Of a DNA stretch of 64,000 bases, positions 7,229-16,823 are shown piece by piece (the stretch's first letter is position 1; every line of letters begins with the position of its first letter). The position numbers and the translations under genes are program-made. The notes beneath the pieces are model-generated. The model ran no database searches. It saw nothing but the letters and a program-made list of their open reading frames with translations, and had not been told where the DNA came from. The stretch is from Pleomorphomonas sp. PLEO. GTDB taxonomy: Bacteria; Pseudomonadota; Alphaproteobacteria; Rhizobiales; Pleomorphomonadaceae. The DNA lies in the NCBI RefSeq assembly GCF_041320595.1, contig NZ_CP166625.1, positions 4,896,001 to 4,960,000 of the forward strand. The letters are read 5' to 3'.

Positions 7229-10228
7229 TCAGGCAAACGGCGGTCCACCAGTAGCCTCACCGGCGCCCATCGGCGTTGCCGAAGCCCCCGGCACACGGTC
7301 CGGCACACGCGGCGGCGCGTCGGGAACGGCAACCGGGGCTACTTTGGCCACCGCCTTCTTGGCCTTTTCCATAAGCTTGCGAACCTCGTCGGCGCTCATC
7401 GGCGAGCCGAACAGGTAGCCCTCGAGATAGTCACCACCGAGGCCGGCGACCTCGTCGAGGTCGGCGGGGCGGTCGACCCCTTCAACCACCAGCTCCAGCT
7501 CCAGATCATGGGCCAGCGAGGCAATGGTTCTGAGCAGTGCCTGGCGATGGCGGCCCGAACTCCGCAGAACGTTCTGGTCAACCTTCAGCGTGCCCGGCGG
7601 CAGCCGCTGCAAATAGCTCAGCGAAGAAAAGCCCATACCGAACTCGTCGACCGCAAAGCCCGCGCCGAGCTCCTTCAACTTCATCAGCATCTGCAGAGAG
7701 AATTCCGGGCTCTCCATCAAGAGCCCCTCGGAAAACTCAATGTGCAGCACGTCGCGCGGCAGCCCGGTGCGCGACAGGACGGCCTTGACCTCGTTCAGGA
7801 GTTCGTGGCGGAACACCTGCCGGTTGGAGAGGTTGACCGACATGGTCAGCGTGTCACCGAACGGCAGATGGTCGCGCCAGTCGGCCAGTTGGCGAGCGGC
7901 TCGGTCGAGCAGGAAAAGACCGAGTTGCGCCACAAGACCCGAACGAACGGCGATCGGCATGAACTCGGCGGGAGGAATCGAGCCCTTGCGCGGATGATTC
8001 CAGCGCAGCAGCGCCTCGAAGCCGGCCACCGATCGATCGCCGGCCCGGATGACCGGCTGGTAGAGCACCGTCAGTTCGCCCTTCTCGATAGCGCCGCGCA
8101 GATCCTGCTCGAGCGCGGTGAGATCGGCCGACATGATGCGGAGCGCAGGGCGGAAGGTCTCGATGCGGTCGCCGCCCAGCTTCTTGGCAAAGGCAAGCGC
8201 GATCTCGGCGTCCTGGATCAGGGTCCGCGCTTCCTTGTCGTCGCCATCGGGCACGGCAATGCCGATCGAGGCGGTGAGGAATACCTCCTTCTCGCCGACG
8301 ACGATCGGCGCGCGTACCGCCCGCTTGACGGTGTCGGCGAAGGCGGCAAGCCGGTCTGAGGCCTGCTCGGACACCAGCACGATGCCAAAGCGATCACCCT
8401 CAACGCGCGACAGCGTATCGAGCGGCTTGACGAGCCGGCCAAGCCGACGGGCCAACGTCAGGAGGATGGTATCGCCAACCGATAGACCGAGCGTCTCGTT
8501 GACCTGGCGGAACCGGTCGAGATCTATCAGGAAGACCGCTGGGCGGCGTTGGTTGTCTACCTTGGCGCGGGCAAGGTCGGAGGTGAGGCGGTCGAGATAG
8601 AGCTCGCGGTTCGGCAGGGAGGTCAGGTTGTCATGAATGGCGTCGGAGAGCAGACGCTCCTGCGCGACCTTCATGTCGGTAATATCGAGCAGCGTTCCAA
8701 CGCAGCGAATGACCTCACCATCCGAACCGAGGATCGGGCGAGCGCGCAGGCGGAACCACTGATAGTGGCCGTCTTGGGCACGCATGCGGAAAGTCTGGCT
8801 GAGGCGGCCCTTGCGCGTCTCGACGACGGCGTCAAGCGTCGCCTTGAAGCGTTCCCGATCTTGCGGATGCAGATAGTCGAGCCAGTCGCGTGCCGGTCCC
8901 TCGAGACGGCCGCGCTTGAGGCCCAAACTCTCCTCGGCCTCGGCTGAGGTGACGATCTGGTCGGCGAGCACGTCCCAGTCCCAGATCATGTCGCCGGAGC
9001 CGGTGAGCGCCAGCGCCTTGCGCTCGCTGTCGTCGACCTGTCCTTGCGTGATGGCACCGCCTGCAAAGGCGTGCTGCATGACCGTAAAGCCGAGTAGCAG
9101 GACGACCAGAACCAAGCCGCCGGCCAGCGCCGGCTGAGCAAGGTCGCTGACGAGACGGCCGGAGACGGCGAGGCCCGTGCCGGCCAGCCAGGCGAGAAAC
9201 ACCAGCCAGGTCGGCACCAGCATGATCGCCCGGTCATAGCCGCGCAGCGACAGCGCCACGATCAACACGAAGCCGATGCCGCCTAGGGCAGCCAGCGCCA
9301 TGCGGGCGATACCAGCGGTGATCGAGGGATCGTAGAGGGCGAGCGCGAACAGGCCGATCAGAGCCAGAAGCGTGATCAGCATCACGTGGCTGTAGCGCAC
9401 ATGCCAGCGATTGAGGTTGAGATAGGCGTAGAGGAAGATCACCATGGTGACGGCGATCATCACCTCGGAGCCGGCGCGGTAGAGCTGATCGGTTCCCGAG
9501 CCGACGGCGAAAACCTTGTTCCAGAATCCGAAGTCGATGCAGAGATAGGCGAGCACCGCCCAGGCGAGCGCCGCCGTCGCCGGGAACATCATCGACCCCT
9601 TGACGACGAACAGGATGGTCAGGAACAGCGCCAGAAGACCGGAGATGCCGAGCACGATACCACGGTAGAGCGTGTAAGCGTTGACGCTGTCCTTATAGGC
9701 ATTCGGCTCCCAAAGACCGATCTGCGGCAGGTCGCGCGTTCGCAGTTCGACCACGAAGGTGACCACCGTGCCGGGATCGAGCGTCACCAGGAAAACGTCG
9801 GAATCCTGGCTGGTCTGTCGTTCCGGAGCGAAGCCTGAACTCGGTGTGATCGCCGCGATGCGCGATGCGCCAAGATCGGGCCACATGACGCGCGAGCCAA
9901 CCAGATGAAAATGCGGAGCAACGATCAGGCGGTCGAGCTGCACATCCGACTGGTTGGACAGCGAAAACACCACCCAGGACGGATTGGAATCGATGCCCTT
10001 GGCCCTTACCTCAATGCGCCGGACGACACCGTCGGGGCCAGGCGCCGTCGACACCTGGATCGAGTTGCCGGCGTCCCGCCGATACTCGACGGCATGCGTG
10101 AGATCGAGCGCCTTGACATCCTGCTCAACCAGAATGGGCTCGGCGGCCAGAGCATGATGGGGTGTAAAGCCGGCGGCGAACACCAGCAGCAACAAGGCGA
10201 CAGCGGCGCGGACGAAGGCCAAGGACAC
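7229..10228 (-). CDS. Membrane-bound 7TM-PAS-GGDEF-EAL signalling protein with degenerate GGDEF
   Basis: A 999-residue c-di-GMP-type signalling protein. Order of parts: signal peptide (1-29), extracytoplasmic beta-rich domain (30-185), seven hydrophobic segments (about 188-388) as in 7TMR-DISM receptors, PAS/PAC (about 405-520), GGDEF (530-695), EAL (705-950), then an Ala/Pro-rich tail. The GGDEF signature reads EGDRF (610-614), so cyclase activity is unlikely. The EAL triad is intact (738-740), but the metal motif DDFG reads D861-E862-FG and EGVE reads EGVD (916-919), so phosphodiesterase activity is uncertain. K882 and the VNLS Asn are kept. The extracytoplasmic and 7TM parts suggest that an external ligand controls output. 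Confidence 0.88.
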   Translation of the reverse strand: MSLAFVRAAVALLLLVFAAGFTPHHALAAEPILVEQDVKALDLTHAVEYRRDAGNSIQVSTAPGPDGVVRRIEVRAKGIDSNPSWVVFSLSNQSDVQLDRLIVAPHFHLVGSRVMWPDLGASRIAAITPSSGFAPERQTSQDSDVFLVTLDPGTVVTFVVELRTRDLPQIGLWEPNAYKDSVNAYTLYRGIVLGISGLLALFLTILFVVKGSMMFPATAALAWAVLAYLCIDFGFWNKVFAVGSGTDQLYRAGSEVMIAVTMVIFLYAYLNLNRWHVRYSHVMLITLLALIGLFALALYDPSITAGIARMALAALGGIGFVLIVALSLRGYDRAIMLVPTWLVFLAWLAGTGLAVSGRLVSDLAQPALAGGLVLVVLLLGFTVMQHAFAGGAITQGQVDDSERKALALTGSGDMIWDWDVLADQIVTSAEAEESLGLKRGRLEGPARDWLDYLHPQDRERFKATLDAVVETRKGRLSQTFRMRAQDGHYQWFRLRARPILGSDGEVIRCVGTLLDITDMKVAQERLLSDAIHDNLTSLPNRELYLDRLTSDLARAKVDNQRRPAVFLIDLDRFRQVNETLGLSVGDTILLTLARRLGRLVKPLDTLSRVEGDRFGIVLVSEQASDRLAAFADTVKRAVRAPIVVGEKEVFLTASIGIAVPDGDDKEARTLIQDAEIALAFAKKLGGDRIETFRPALRIMSADLTALEQDLRGAIEKGELTVLYQPVIRAGDRSVAGFEALLRWNHPRKGSIPPAEFMPIAVRSGLVAQLGLFLLDRAARQLADWRDHLPFGDTLTMSVNLSNRQVFRHELLNEVKAVLSRTGLPRDVLHIEFSEGLLMESPEFSLQMLMKLKELGAGFAVDEFGMGFSSLSYLQRLPPGTLKVDQNVLRSSGRHRQALLRTIASLAHDLELELVVEGVDRPADLDEVAGLGGDYLEGYLFGSPMSADEVRKLMEKAKKAVAKVAPVAVPDAPPRVPDRVPGASATPMGAGEATGGPPFA

Positions 10229-10414
10229 TCTCCAGCTCGACTGGCGAACAGTTCAGTTTTCGTGAGCCGCGCCGGATACGCGGCGGCTTTGTCAGGGTGC
10301 GCGGCGGCTACGACGGCAAACCGCCGGAGATCCTTCGCGCGGCTTCCTCCGAAGCGCGTCGGGAGAGATATAACCGAGGACGGCGGCCGTGCAAACCGCC
10401 CCTTCGGTGGCCTG

Positions 10415-11002
10415 TCAGGCAGCGCCCTCGTCATCAACCATCCGCGATAGCAACACGTGGTCCTGCCAGCGGCCGTCGATCAGAAGATAGCGCCGCGCAT
10501 AGCCTTCGCGAACGAATCCGGCTTTTTCGAGAAGGCCAAGCGAACGATCGTTGCCGGGGATGCAAGCGGCCTCAACTCGGTGAAGTCTTAACTCGCCGAA
10601 TGCGAAGTCGAGAATCAGGTCAACCGCCCGGCGCATATAGCCACGACCGGCATGACGCACGCTCATCCAATAGCCGAGGCTGCAGCTCTGGGCGACGCCT
10701 CGACGGATATTGGACAGTGTGACACCACCGAGCAATGCCTCATCGTCACGACGGAAGATAAGGAAGGCAAAGCCGCTTTGCTCAGCCGCCTCGCGCTGAA
10801 CGCGACGAACGCGCCGCTTGAAGGCGGCTCGCGTCAAGTCCTCGGTCGACCATGTCGGCTCCCAGGGCTTCAGGAAAGTCCGGCTTTCGGATCGTTCGGC
10901 TACCCAGACGGCGTAATCGGCTGCCGCCGGCAAGCGCAGACAGACGGCGTCGTCCTCCAGCACCGGAAAATTTCCGGAGGCTACGACGCCGAAGAAGGTC
11001 AT
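10415..11002 (-). CDS. GNAT N-acetyltransferase, RimJ/RimL type
   Basis: A 195-residue GCN5-related acetyltransferase of the RimJ/RimL (ribosomal-protein N-terminal acetyltransferase) subfamily. The acetyl-CoA binding region is YWMSVRHAGRGYMRRAV (R-x-x-G-x-G/Y type), followed by LRLHRVEAACIPGNDRSLGLLEKAGF, typical of RimJ-like enzymes. Its ATG overlaps the stop of the M16 peptidase gene by 4 bases, so it is translated from the same message. It might act on a ribosomal protein such as S5, but the substrate is inferred from the family only. Confidence 0.87.
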   Translation of the reverse strand: MTFFGVVASGNFPVLEDDAVCLRLPAAADYAVWVAERSESRTFLKPWEPTWSTEDLTRAAFKRRVRRVQREAAEQSGFAFLIFRRDDEALLGGVTLSNIRRGVAQSCSLGYWMSVRHAGRGYMRRAVDLILDFAFGELRLHRVEAACIPGNDRSLGLLEKAGFVREGYARRYLLIDGRWQDHVLLSRMVDDEGAA

Positions 11003-12279
11003 GCCGCGCTCGCTTTTGTCGACACCGCGCTGGCGGCAATGGCCCCCACCGAGGGAACCTTGGCGATCGGCCCGATGGCCGCGAGCGTCGGGTTGGGCGC
11101 GACGACGATCTTTTCCAGGAACTCGCAGACCCTCTGCGGTGTCACGGCGTTGATGCGGGTGACCAGTTCGTCGAGCGGCAGAGTGCGGCCATGGAACATG
11201 ATGTGACGGGCGATCTGGCCAGCCCGCGCTACAGGGCTCTCCAGCGCCATCAAAAGACCGGCGCGGAGCTGGGATTGAGCGCGCTTCACCTCCACCTCGC
11301 TGACCTCCGTCGAGGCGCGGGCGATCTCGTTCATGGTTTCCTCGACCACCGCGCCGGCGTCGCGTTCACCGGTTGCCGCCGATATGCCAAATATACCGGC
11401 GTCCTCGAAGCCCCAGTGAAAAGCATAGATGGAATAACACAGGCCGCGCTTTTCTCGGATTTCCTGGAACAGTCGCGACGACATGCCACCGCCGAGGATC
11501 GAGGAAGCGATCTGGGCGGTGATATAATCGTCGTCGCCGTAAGCGATGCCGGGAAAGCCGAGCACCACCTGCGCCTCCATCAGGTCGCGTTCTTCACGCG
11601 CCTCGCCGCCCACGTAGACGGCCCGTTCCGGAACAACCGACTCCGCCTCGCCGAAATGCTGGAATTTGCGGCGCGCAAGGCGAACGAGCTCACGGTGGCC
11701 GAGCTTGCCAGCGGCTGCGATCACCGTGCGACCGCCGGTGTAGTGACGGTTGAGATAGCCGCGAAGTGCGTCGTCGGAGAAACCCTTTACGGTTTCGATC
11801 GAACCAAGGATCGGTCGGCCGATCGCCTGTCCTGGGAAGGCGGCCTGCTGGAACATGTCGAAGACAAAGTCTTCCGGCGCATCAAGGGCAGCACCGATTT
11901 CCTGACCGATGACGTGTTTTTCGCGGTCAAGCTCGTCGGGCTCGAACAGCGAGTTCTGCAAAATGTCCGAGAGAATATCGAGGGCGAGCGGCACGTCGCC
12001 GGCCAGCACGCGGGCATAGTAGCTGGTGCTTTCGATGGAGGTGGCGGCGTTCACCTCGCCACCGACGTTCTCAATCTCCTCGGCGATATCCTTGGCCGAG
12101 CGCTTCTTGGTCCCCTTGAAGGCCATGTGCTCGAGAAGGTGGGAGATGCCATTCTCGTCAGCCGCCTCCGACCGCGATCCAGCCGCCACCCAGACGCCGA
12201 GCGCAGCGGACGCCAGATGCGGCATGGAATGGGTGACGACGGTGATGCCGTTTTCCAACTTTGTTACTTCGACGGCCAT
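10999..12279 (-). CDS. M16 family zinc peptidase (processing-peptidase type)
   Basis: A 426-residue pitrilysin-family protease related to the mitochondrial processing peptidase beta subunit. The inverted zinc motif HLLEH is at residues 47-51 (H47, E50, H51), within GISHLLEHMAFKGT, followed by the distal Glu region GGEVNAATSIESTSYYARV. The two-domain length fits. A GGGAGG ribosome-binding site lies ten bases before the ATG. Downstream is the overlapping acetyltransferase; upstream, on the same strand, is thrC after 126 bases. A peptidase gene next to thrC is a common arrangement in alphaproteobacteria. Confidence 0.92.
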   Translation of the reverse strand: MAVEVTKLENGITVVTHSMPHLASAALGVWVAAGSRSEAADENGISHLLEHMAFKGTKKRSAKDIAEEIENVGGEVNAATSIESTSYYARVLAGDVPLALDILSDILQNSLFEPDELDREKHVIGQEIGAALDAPEDFVFDMFQQAAFPGQAIGRPILGSIETVKGFSDDALRGYLNRHYTGGRTVIAAAGKLGHRELVRLARRKFQHFGEAESVVPERAVYVGGEAREERDLMEAQVVLGFPGIAYGDDDYITAQIASSILGGGMSSRLFQEIREKRGLCYSIYAFHWGFEDAGIFGISAATGERDAGAVVEETMNEIARASTEVSEVEVKRAQSQLRAGLLMALESPVARAGQIARHIMFHGRTLPLDELVTRINAVTPQRVCEFLEKIVVAPNPTLAAIGPIAKVPSVGAIAASAVSTKASAA

Positions 12280-12405
12280 CCGACCATTTCCTCCCTAGAA
12301 GGCCAGCTTTTCAGCAAACTCTGCATGGAACGAGGCGCCACTCAACATAAAGTTTCGCGTCACCCTTCACTTTTGCCGGCGCCACCTCCCTGTGGGGCCG
12401 GTCCT

Positions 12406-13806
12406 TCAGGCAAGAACCCGCGCCCGTTGCCTTACGAAGGCCTCGACGACGGCAAGATCGTTGGCAAGCGCCGTCATCCGTTCAGGCCGCTCCATAAGAT
12501 CGCCCAGGAAGGCCGGCAGGGCCGGCCGCTCGCCGCTCGCGGCTTCCACCGCGTTGGGGAATTTGGCCGGATGGGCGGTGGCAAGCGTCACCATCGGTAC
12601 GCTCCCGCCGGTGAAGGCACCGGCCACCACCACACCGTTGCCACCGTGGGTGTCGATCAGATAGCCCGCCTCGGCTCGCAAACGCCGAATAAGTGCCGCC
12701 GTCGCCTCGACCGATGCCCGGCCGGCACCGAATTCGGCACGGATGGCGCTGTAGGCAGCGTCCGGCAGCGTAAAGGAACCCGACTGGGACAGCGTCTGCA
12801 TCAGACGCGTCACCGTCGCCGCGTCTCGGCCACAGGACTCGAAAACCAGGCGTTCGAAATTCGAGGACACCTCGATATCCATCGACGGCGAGGTCGACGG
12901 CACGACGCCGGTCGCCTCGTAGCGGCCTGTTTCGAGGGTTCGGGCGAGGATGTCGTTGACGTTGGTGGCGATCACCAGCTTGGCGATGGGTAGCCCCATC
13001 TTCTTGGCGACATAGCCGGCGAAGATGTCGCCGAAGTTGCCGGTCGGCACCGTGAAGGACACCTTGCGGGCCGGCGCGCCGAGCGCCACGGCGGCGACGA
13101 AATAGTAGACCACTTGCGCGGCGATACGGCCCCAGTTGATCGAGTTGACGCCGGAAAGACTCAACTCGTCGCGGAAGGTGAAGTGGTTAAACATGCCCTT
13201 TACGAGGCACTGGGCGTCGTCGAAGGTACCTTCGAGGGCAATGCAGTGGACATTGCTGTCGGCCACTGTCGTCATCTGCCGGCGCTGGACGTCCGAAACT
13301 CGGCCGTTTGGGAACAAGATGAAGATGTCAGTGTTGTCGCGGCCACGGAAAGCTTCGATTGCCGCGCCACCCGTGTCGCCGGAGGTGGCGCCAACGATGG
13401 TAGCCCTGGCGCCGCGCTGGCCGAGCACATGGTCCATCAGGCGGGCGAGCAACTGCATCGCCACGTCCTTGAAGGCCAGCGTCGGCCCGTGGAACAGTTC
13501 GAGCAGGAAATGATCGGGGGCGATTTGAACGAGCGGCGTCACCGCCGGATGGCGGAAGGTACCGGTGTAGGCGGCATCGATCATGGCCCTGAGATCGGTG
13601 TCGGCGATATCGCCATCGACGAAGCGCGAAATAATCTCGAAGGCGACGTCGGCATAAGGCCGGCCGGCGAAGGAAGCAATGGTTGCCGCGTCGAGCGTCG
13701 GCCAAGTCTCTGGGACGTAAAGACCGCCGTCGCGGGCGAGACCGGCGAGAACGACGTCGGAAAAGCCAAGGACGGGCGCACTGCCACGGGTACTTACATA
13801 TCTCAC
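12406..13806 (-). CDS. thrC: Threonine synthase
   Basis: PLP enzyme that converts O-phosphohomoserine to threonine. The PLP lysine is K113 in GPTLAFKDVAMQLL, and the phosphate-binding loop is GATSGDTGGAA. The 466 residues match the fungal/alphaproteobacterial class of ThrC. I placed the start at the GTG at 13806, giving (M)RYVSTRGSAP, which matches the usual N-terminus; an ATG seven codons upstream exists but its codons coincide with the purine-rich ribosome-binding stretch. No threonine leader peptide or attenuator was recognised upstream. Confidence 0.95.
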   Translation of the reverse strand: MRYVSTRGSAPVLGFSDVVLAGLARDGGLYVPETWPTLDAATIASFAGRPYADVAFEIISRFVDGDIADTDLRAMIDAAYTGTFRHPAVTPLVQIAPDHFLLELFHGPTLAFKDVAMQLLARLMDHVLGQRGARATIVGATSGDTGGAAIEAFRGRDNTDIFILFPNGRVSDVQRRQMTTVADSNVHCIALEGTFDDAQCLVKGMFNHFTFRDELSLSGVNSINWGRIAAQVVYYFVAAVALGAPARKVSFTVPTGNFGDIFAGYVAKKMGLPIAKLVIATNVNDILARTLETGRYEATGVVPSTSPSMDIEVSSNFERLVFESCGRDAATVTRLMQTLSQSGSFTLPDAAYSAIRAEFGAGRASVEATAALIRRLRAEAGYLIDTHGGNGVVVAGAFTGGSVPMVTLATAHPAKFPNAVEAASGERPALPAFLGDLMERPERMTALANDLAVVEAFVRQRARVLA

Positions 13807-14011
13807 GGAATTCTTCCCTGCCCTCACATGGCGACGGTCCGACGGTTCGCCTGCCTTCCGTAAAATGCTCTAGCGGCGGCGCGACACCGCCGCAAGCGCA
13901 GCGGTGGCCCGCAAAGACCGTTTTTTGCCGATCGACCTCGTTAAAGCGTCGTGAAGACGCCATATCGATCCGGCATGCCCTGCGAACACAGAACCAACAG
14001 AGCTTACCGTC

Positions 14012-14863
14012 ATGACCCATGCCACCCTATCGCCACCAAGCTTTCCTCGCCTAGGGCTGGCGCTCGGTGGCGGTGGCGCGCGCGGCCTTGCCCATGTGCA
14101 CGTGCTCTCAGCCCTCGACGATCTCGGCCTCCGTCCCGCCGCCATCACCGGTTGTTCGATCGGCGCGCTGATTGGCGCGGCGGCGGCGGCCGGCATGTCC
14201 GGCGCGGAGGTCGAAGACGAGATCCTCGCCGCGCTTGGCCGGCCAACCGACGTCTGGGGCAAAATTTGGAAGCTGCGGCCACGCAGCCTTGCCGATATCG
14301 CCGGCGGCCTGCCGCTGTTCGATGCGGAGGCGGTGATCGGCGAATTCCTGCCGGATCGGATTCCCGACGACTTCGCGGAGCTTCCCATCCCCTTTTCGGC
14401 CATCGCCGCCGACTTCTACGGCACCACCGAAGTCGAGATCAGCGCCGGCTCGTTGCGGCGGGCGGTCGCCGCCTCGATCGCCCTCCCCGCTCTGTTCAAG
14501 CCCATTGAAATTGGCGGCCTGACGCTGATCGACGGCGGCGTGGTCAATCCGCTTCCTTTCGACCGACTGCCGGACAACATCGACTTGATCATCTCCGTGG
14601 ACGTGGTGGGAACGCCCGTGCGACCAGAGAAAAGCCGCCTGCCCGGTGCCCGCGAGGCGCTGTTCGGCGCCAGTCAGATTCTGATGCAGGCGCTGATTTC
14701 CGAGAAGCTGAAGTCGCGACAGCCCCACGTGCTGATCCGTCCGCCAGTCGATGGTATCGGCGTTCTCGACTTCACCAAGGCGCGGGACATCCTTGCCGCG
14801 ACCGCCAGCGTCCGCGAGGAGGTGAAGGCTGCCGTCGGGCGTCGTCTGGACGCCGCCGCTTGA
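14012..14863 (+). CDS. Patatin-like phospholipase (RssA type)
   Basis: A 283-residue serine acyl hydrolase with the Ser-Asp dyad of patatins: oxyanion-hole motif GGGGARG (19-25), nucleophile elbow GCSIG (47-51, S49) and DGG (174-176). The compact length and ALGGGGARGLAHVHVL start resemble the RssA/NTE-like bacterial group. No signal peptide is visible, so it is probably cytoplasmic or membrane-associated, acting on phospholipids or lysophospholipids. It is transcribed divergently from thrC with a 205-base shared upstream region, and its end abuts that of tadA. Confidence 0.9.
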   Translation: MTHATLSPPSFPRLGLALGGGGARGLAHVHVLSALDDLGLRPAAITGCSIGALIGAAAAAGMSGAEVEDEILAALGRPTDVWGKIWKLRPRSLADIAGGLPLFDAEAVIGEFLPDRIPDDFAELPIPFSAIAADFYGTTEVEISAGSLRRAVAASIALPALFKPIEIGGLTLIDGGVVNPLPFDRLPDNIDLIISVDVVGTPVRPEKSRLPGAREALFGASQILMQALISEKLKSRQPHVLIRPPVDGIGVLDFTKARDILAATASVREEVKAAVGRRLDAAA

Positions 14864-15304
14864 TCAGCGGCGACCGGCGAAGAAGTCCTTGAGAAGCCGG
14901 CCAGCCTCGCTTTCGCCGATACCGGAATAGACGTCCGGAGTGTGATGGCAGCCTGGCGAGGCAAAGAAGCGGACGTTGTGGTCCACGGCGCCGCCCTTCT
15001 CATCGGCCGCGCCGTAGTAGAGACGGCGCAGGCGGGCGAAGGAAATGGCGCCGGCGCACATCGCGCAGGGCTCGAGGCTGACGTAGAGATCGCAGCCGAC
15101 GAGCCGCTCCGAGCCGATCGCCTTGGCGGCGGCGCGGATCGCCAGGATTTCAGCATGAGCCGTGGGGTCGCGGAGTTCCAGCGTGCGGTTGCCTGCGGCA
15201 GCGAGAACGGCACCGTCGCGGACAACAACCGCGCCGACCGGCACCTCGCCGCGGGCGGCGGCGGAGCGCGCTTGTTCGATTGCAAGGTCCATGAATCCGG
15301 ACAT
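14864..15304 (-). CDS. tadA: tRNA-specific adenosine deaminase
   Basis: Deaminates A34 to inosine in the anticodon wobble position of tRNA-Arg(ACG); normally essential. The 146 residues contain the zinc-dependent deaminase motifs: HAE at residues 50-52 (H50 ligand, E52 proton shuttle) and PCAMC at 79-83 (C80 and C83 ligands). The ATG at 15304 gives MSGFMDLAIEQA, matching the family; the open frame further upstream has no coding character. Divergent from the pseudouridine synthase gene with a 130-base gap. Confidence 0.95.
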   Translation of the reverse strand: MSGFMDLAIEQARSAAARGEVPVGAVVVRDGAVLAAAGNRTLELRDPTAHAEILAIRAAAKAIGSERLVGCDLYVSLEPCAMCAGAISFARLRRLYYGAADEKGGAVDHNVRFFASPGCHHTPDVYSGIGESEAGRLLKDFFAGRR

Positions 15305-15434
15305 ACTGACCCTCGGTTCGACAGAAAGGGATATAGCCCGGCGAGGGCGCGACGAACATAGTTCGAATTCAAGCACGCCGATGGCACCACAGACCGGCTG
15401 CACGTCGCGTCCTTTTCCTGCTAAGAGCGTCGAC

Positions 15435-16823
15435 ATGATCAAGACTCCCTCTCCCGCCCCCAAGGCGAAAAAGCCCCAGACCAAGGCCGACGACGGCGCC
15501 GACCGCATCGCCAAGGTGGTCGCTCGCGCAGGTCTTTGCTCGCGCCGCGAGGCCGAAACGTGGATCGCCGATGGCCGCGTCAAGCTCAACGGCCGTGTGC
15601 TGGACACCCCGGCGATCACCGTCAAAGCCGGCGACAAGGTCGAAGTGGACGGCCAGCCGCTGCCCGAGCGCGACCGTACCCGCCTGTGGCTGTTCCACAA
15701 GCCGCGCGGTACCGTCACCACTACCTACGATCCCGAAGGGCGGTCGACGGTCTTTTCGATCCTGCCCGAGGATCTGCCGCGCGTCATGACCATTGGCCGG
15801 CTCGACATCAACACCGAAGGCCTTCTGCTGCTGACCAACGATGGCGGCCTCGCCCGCGTGTTGGAGCTGCCGGCCACCGGCTGGCTCCGCCGCTACCGGG
15901 TGCGCGCCCATGGCGACATCGACCAAGCACGGCTCGACGCACTGAAGGATGGCATCGCCATCGACGGAATTCTTTATGGTGCGATCGAGGCTACGCTCGA
16001 CCGCCGTCAGGGCGACAACGTCTGGCTGACGGTGGGCCTGCGCGAGGGCAAGAACCGTGAGGTGAAGACCATCCTTGCCCATCTCGGCCTGGACGTGAAC
16101 CGCCTGATCCGCGTTTCCTTCGGTCCATTCCAACTCGGCGAGCTGGCCGACGGCGCCGTCGAGGAGGTGCCGCGCCGCGTGCTGCGCGCCCAGCTTGGCG
16201 ACCGGATCGCTGGCGAAGCGGGCGCCGATTTCGAGGCGCGTGAGGACGATCGCGAGCCGATCCAGACGGTCATCGCCAAGGCCGGCAAGGCTGCGTTCAG
16301 CGCAAAGGACAAAGCGCCCGCTGCGAAGGAAAATGCGCCGGTGCGGCCAAAAGCCGTCTCGGCAGCGGCGAACCGCAAGCGCCACGAGGCCGACCTCGAT
16401 GCATCGAAGACCCGCCAGCCGGCGGGTCGGAGCGGTGGCAAGGCCGGGGCCGGAAAGCCGCCGGTTCGCGTCGCCAAGGCGGAGAAGCCGCCGCGCGCCA
16501 CGCTGACACTCAAGAGCGGCGCTGTCGACGAGCGCCGTGCCGGCCGTCTCAGCCGCCGTGCCGAGACTGAAGACGCGCCGCGCGCCTACAAGTCGGGCAA
16601 GAGTTTCGATGTCGACCGCAAGCCGCGCGCCCATGGCGACGAGCCAACCCGTGTGCGCGGCGAGGGGCCGCAGAGGGGTATTGTCCCCAAGGGCAGTCGC
16701 ATCCAGGACGGTAGCCCGATGGGCGCTCCCAAGGGCAAGGGCGGCCGCGGAGGACCGAAGGACGGCGGCGGCCGGAGCGGGCCGGGCAAACCAAGAGGGC
16801 GCGATGCGGATCGTCGCCGGTAA
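15435..16823 (+). CDS. rluB: RluB-type 23S rRNA pseudouridine synthase with long basic tail
   Basis: S4-domain pseudouridine synthase of the RsuA/RluB/E/F family that modifies rRNA. The S4 RNA-binding domain is at about residues 22-72 (RIAKVVARAGLCSRREAE), the catalytic Asp is D124 in GRLDINTEGLLLLTNDG, and the family core ends near residue 260. Residues about 262-462 form a low-complexity tail rich in Lys, Arg, Ala, Pro and Gly with many RGG/GGR-like stretches, probably disordered and RNA-binding. The tail is typical of rhizobial homologues but long. Its 3' end overlaps rsmD by 20 bases. RluB is the likeliest assignment; RsuA or RluE specificity cannot be excluded. Confidence 0.87.
   Translation: MIKTPSPAPKAKKPQTKADDGADRIAKVVARAGLCSRREAETWIADGRVKLNGRVLDTPAITVKAGDKVEVDGQPLPERDRTRLWLFHKPRGTVTTTYDPEGRSTVFSILPEDLPRVMTIGRLDINTEGLLLLTNDGGLARVLELPATGWLRRYRVRAHGDIDQARLDALKDGIAIDGILYGAIEATLDRRQGDNVWLTVGLREGKNREVKTILAHLGLDVNRLIRVSFGPFQLGELADGAVEEVPRRVLRAQLGDRIAGEAGADFEAREDDREPIQTVIAKAGKAAFSAKDKAPAAKENAPVRPKAVSAAANRKRHEADLDASKTRQPAGRSGGKAGAGKPPVRVAKAEKPPRATLTLKSGAVDERRAGRLSRRAETEDAPRAYKSGKSFDVDRKPRAHGDEPTRVRGEGPQRGIVPKGSRIQDGSPMGAPKGKGGRGGPKDGGGRSGPGKPRGRDADRRR

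Noticed and set aside
6569-8359. Plus-strand open frame of 596 codons opposite the IalB-like and GGDEF-EAL genes
   Set aside because: It runs across two clear genes and a gap, with no domain; antisense shadow.
13807-14011. Threonine attenuator upstream of thrC
   Set aside because: No leader peptide with Thr codon runs and no terminator hairpin with T-run before the start.
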